Shown: positions 6,255 through 7,151 of the stretch, piece by piece
Layout of the letters: each line of letters starts with the position of its first letter
How positions within the stretch are numbered: the first letter of the stretch is position 1
DNA from: an uncultured Prevotella sp.
GTDB taxonomy: Bacteria > Bacteroidota > Bacteroidia > Bacteroidales > Bacteroidaceae
DNA: 7,151 nt
Direction: 5' to 3'
Assembly: GCA_905210845.1 (NCBI GenBank)
Contig: CAJLYG010000165.1
Location: forward strand, 1 to 7,151
The notes under the pieces: generated by a model
Seen by the model: only the letters and a program-made list of their open reading frames with translations
Database searches by the model: none
Told to the model about the DNA's origin: nothing
Position numbers and translations under genes: made by a program

Positions 6255-7150
6255 ATGAAACGTATTCTTTTCGTATTCCTGTGCCTGTCGATGGCGATGC
6301 TGTCCCAGGCACAATCCCTGAAGTTCAATCGCAACGGGGAGTTCAAAATTCTTCAGTTTACCGACGTGCATTATAAATTAGGTGACCCGCGGTCGGACGC
6401 TGCCCTTCAGTGCATCCGGGAAGTGACGGCAGCCGAGAAGCCCGACCTCCTTATCTTCACGGGCGACAATGTCTATTCCCGTCCTGGGGATGCCGCCATG
6501 CGCTCCCTGTTGGAGACGATCTCACAGACAGGGGTCCCATTCGTGATGCTCTTCGGCAACCATGACGAGGAACAGGGATTCGACAACAGTCAACTCTATG
6601 ACATCATCCGGACTGCCCAGCATAACATCCAGCCCGACCGCAAGGGGGCTCCGTCGCCCGACTATACCCTGGAGATCGCACCCAGTCAGGGGAAAGGAAC
6701 TGCTGCCGTCCTGTATTGCATGGACTCACACAGCTATGCCAATCATCAACTCAAGGGCGAGAAAGGATATGCTTGGCTCACTTACGACCAAGTGAACTGG
6801 TACCGAGAGAAAAGCGCTGCCTATACGACTGCCAACAACGGCCAGCTGACTTCTTTGTCTGTGGCCAGCCCCTGCCCGCCCTTGCCTTCTTCCATATTCC
6901 TGTGCCAGAGTTTAACGAGGCTGCACAGACCGAAGATGATATCCTCATCGGCCATCGGATGGAGAAAGCATGTGCCCCGAAACTGAACTCAGGCATGTTC
7001 ACAGCCATGAAAATGGGCGGCGACGTGATGGGTATCTTCTGCGGGCATGACCATGACAACGACTATACCGTCATGCACCACGGTATCCTCTTGGGCTACG
7101 GTCGCTTCACCGGAGGCAACACAGAGTATAAAGCGGGTTTAGGAAGATAA
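6255..7150 (+). pseudogene. Secreted calcineurin-like metallophosphoesterase, frameshifted
   Basis: The intact form would be an exported metal-dependent phosphatase or phosphodiesterase. Residues 1-20 (MKRILFVFLCLSMAMLSQAQ) are a clear signal peptide. Metal-site motifs follow in order: D37-V-H39 (FTDVHY), G70-D71-N72 (FTGDNVY) and G101-N-H-D104 (FGNHDEE), all in the first frame. That frame breaks at 6846-6868 and runs on as unrelated residues to a stop at 6984-6986, giving a 243-residue product. The rest of the domain is in another frame: QPLPALAFFHIPVPEF, with the metal histidine at 6893-6895, and CGHDHDND with the GHxH motif at 7043-7054. Deleting exactly 23 bases rejoins the frames as TTANNGQPLPALAFFHIPVPEF, a smooth family sequence of 290 residues in total. 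As it stands, the product lacks two metal-binding motifs and is probably inactive. The second frame stops at 7148-7150 soon after GRFTGGNTEY, which seems early for the family, so a second lesion is possible. No strong promoter or ribosome site is visible just upstream. Confidence 0.85.
6840..6868 (+). repeat. 23-base insertion bounded by GGCCAG direct repeats
   Basis: GGCCAG occurs at 6840-6845 and 6863-6868. The second copy plus the 17 bases between them (6846-6868) is a 23-base excess relative to the reconstructed phosphoesterase frame. The first copy encodes Gly-Gln in the upstream frame and the second encodes Gly-Gln in the downstream frame, so collapse of one repeat unit exactly repairs the gene. 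The 17 intervening bases have no obvious source elsewhere in the window. Templated microindel, slippage and leftover of a small excision event are all possible. Confidence 0.8.
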
Positions 7151-7151
7151 C

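Noticed and set aside
6716..7150. A separate 144-residue protein starting at 6716
   Set aside because: Its first part overlaps in the wrong frame with clear phosphoesterase sequence; only the portion after 6868 is family-like, so it is the displaced 3' part of the broken gene.

Overview
The window looks like chromosomal DNA from a Bacteroidales bacterium, most probably Prevotella or a close relative. Four things point there: a BspA-type leucine-rich-repeat surface protein with a Prevotella-style carboxy-terminal tail, a secreted GH43 enzyme, a promoter of the Bacteroidetes form (TTTG, 19 bases, TAnnTTTG), and weak or absent Shine-Dalgarno sequences at most starts. The genus is inferred from remembered family patterns, not from a search.

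Layout. Positions 1-1025 hold the carboxy-terminal part of nrdA (class I ribonucleotide reductase, large subunit), cut by the window edge. nrdB (1065-2111) follows after 39 bases and is complete, with the tyrosyl-radical and di-iron residues in place. Facing it, with only 4 bases between stop codons, is a secreted GH43 glycosidase on the minus strand (2116-3735). A 404-base divergent intergenic region (3736-4139) holds a good promoter for the GH43 gene, weaker promoter candidates for the opposite direction, four copies of an ATAGAACRG core (two inside a 17-base direct repeat with a 22-base period), and a possible 10-codon leader ORF. On the plus strand come a 628-residue secreted BspA-like protein (4140-6026), a tightly coupled small acidic-tailed protein (6041-6217), and a secreted calcineurin-like phosphoesterase gene (6255-7150).

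How the genes relate. nrdAB is a housekeeping pair that makes deoxyribonucleotides. The GH43 enzyme and the BspA-like protein are exported, and would act on plant-type glycans and in surface adhesion respectively; no SusC/SusD pair is visible, so no complete polysaccharide-utilisation locus can be claimed. The bspA-like gene, small ORF and phosphoesterase gene are close together with no obvious terminator between them and may be co-transcribed.

The clearest anomaly is in the phosphoesterase gene. A 23-base insertion bounded by two GGCCAG copies shifts the frame at 6846-6868 and separates the first three metal-site motifs from the last two. Removing exactly 23 bases restores a continuous reading frame with the family motifs in order. 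No new multi-gene system is evident. The small ORF and the repeat-bearing leader of the bspA-like gene are the least explained parts.
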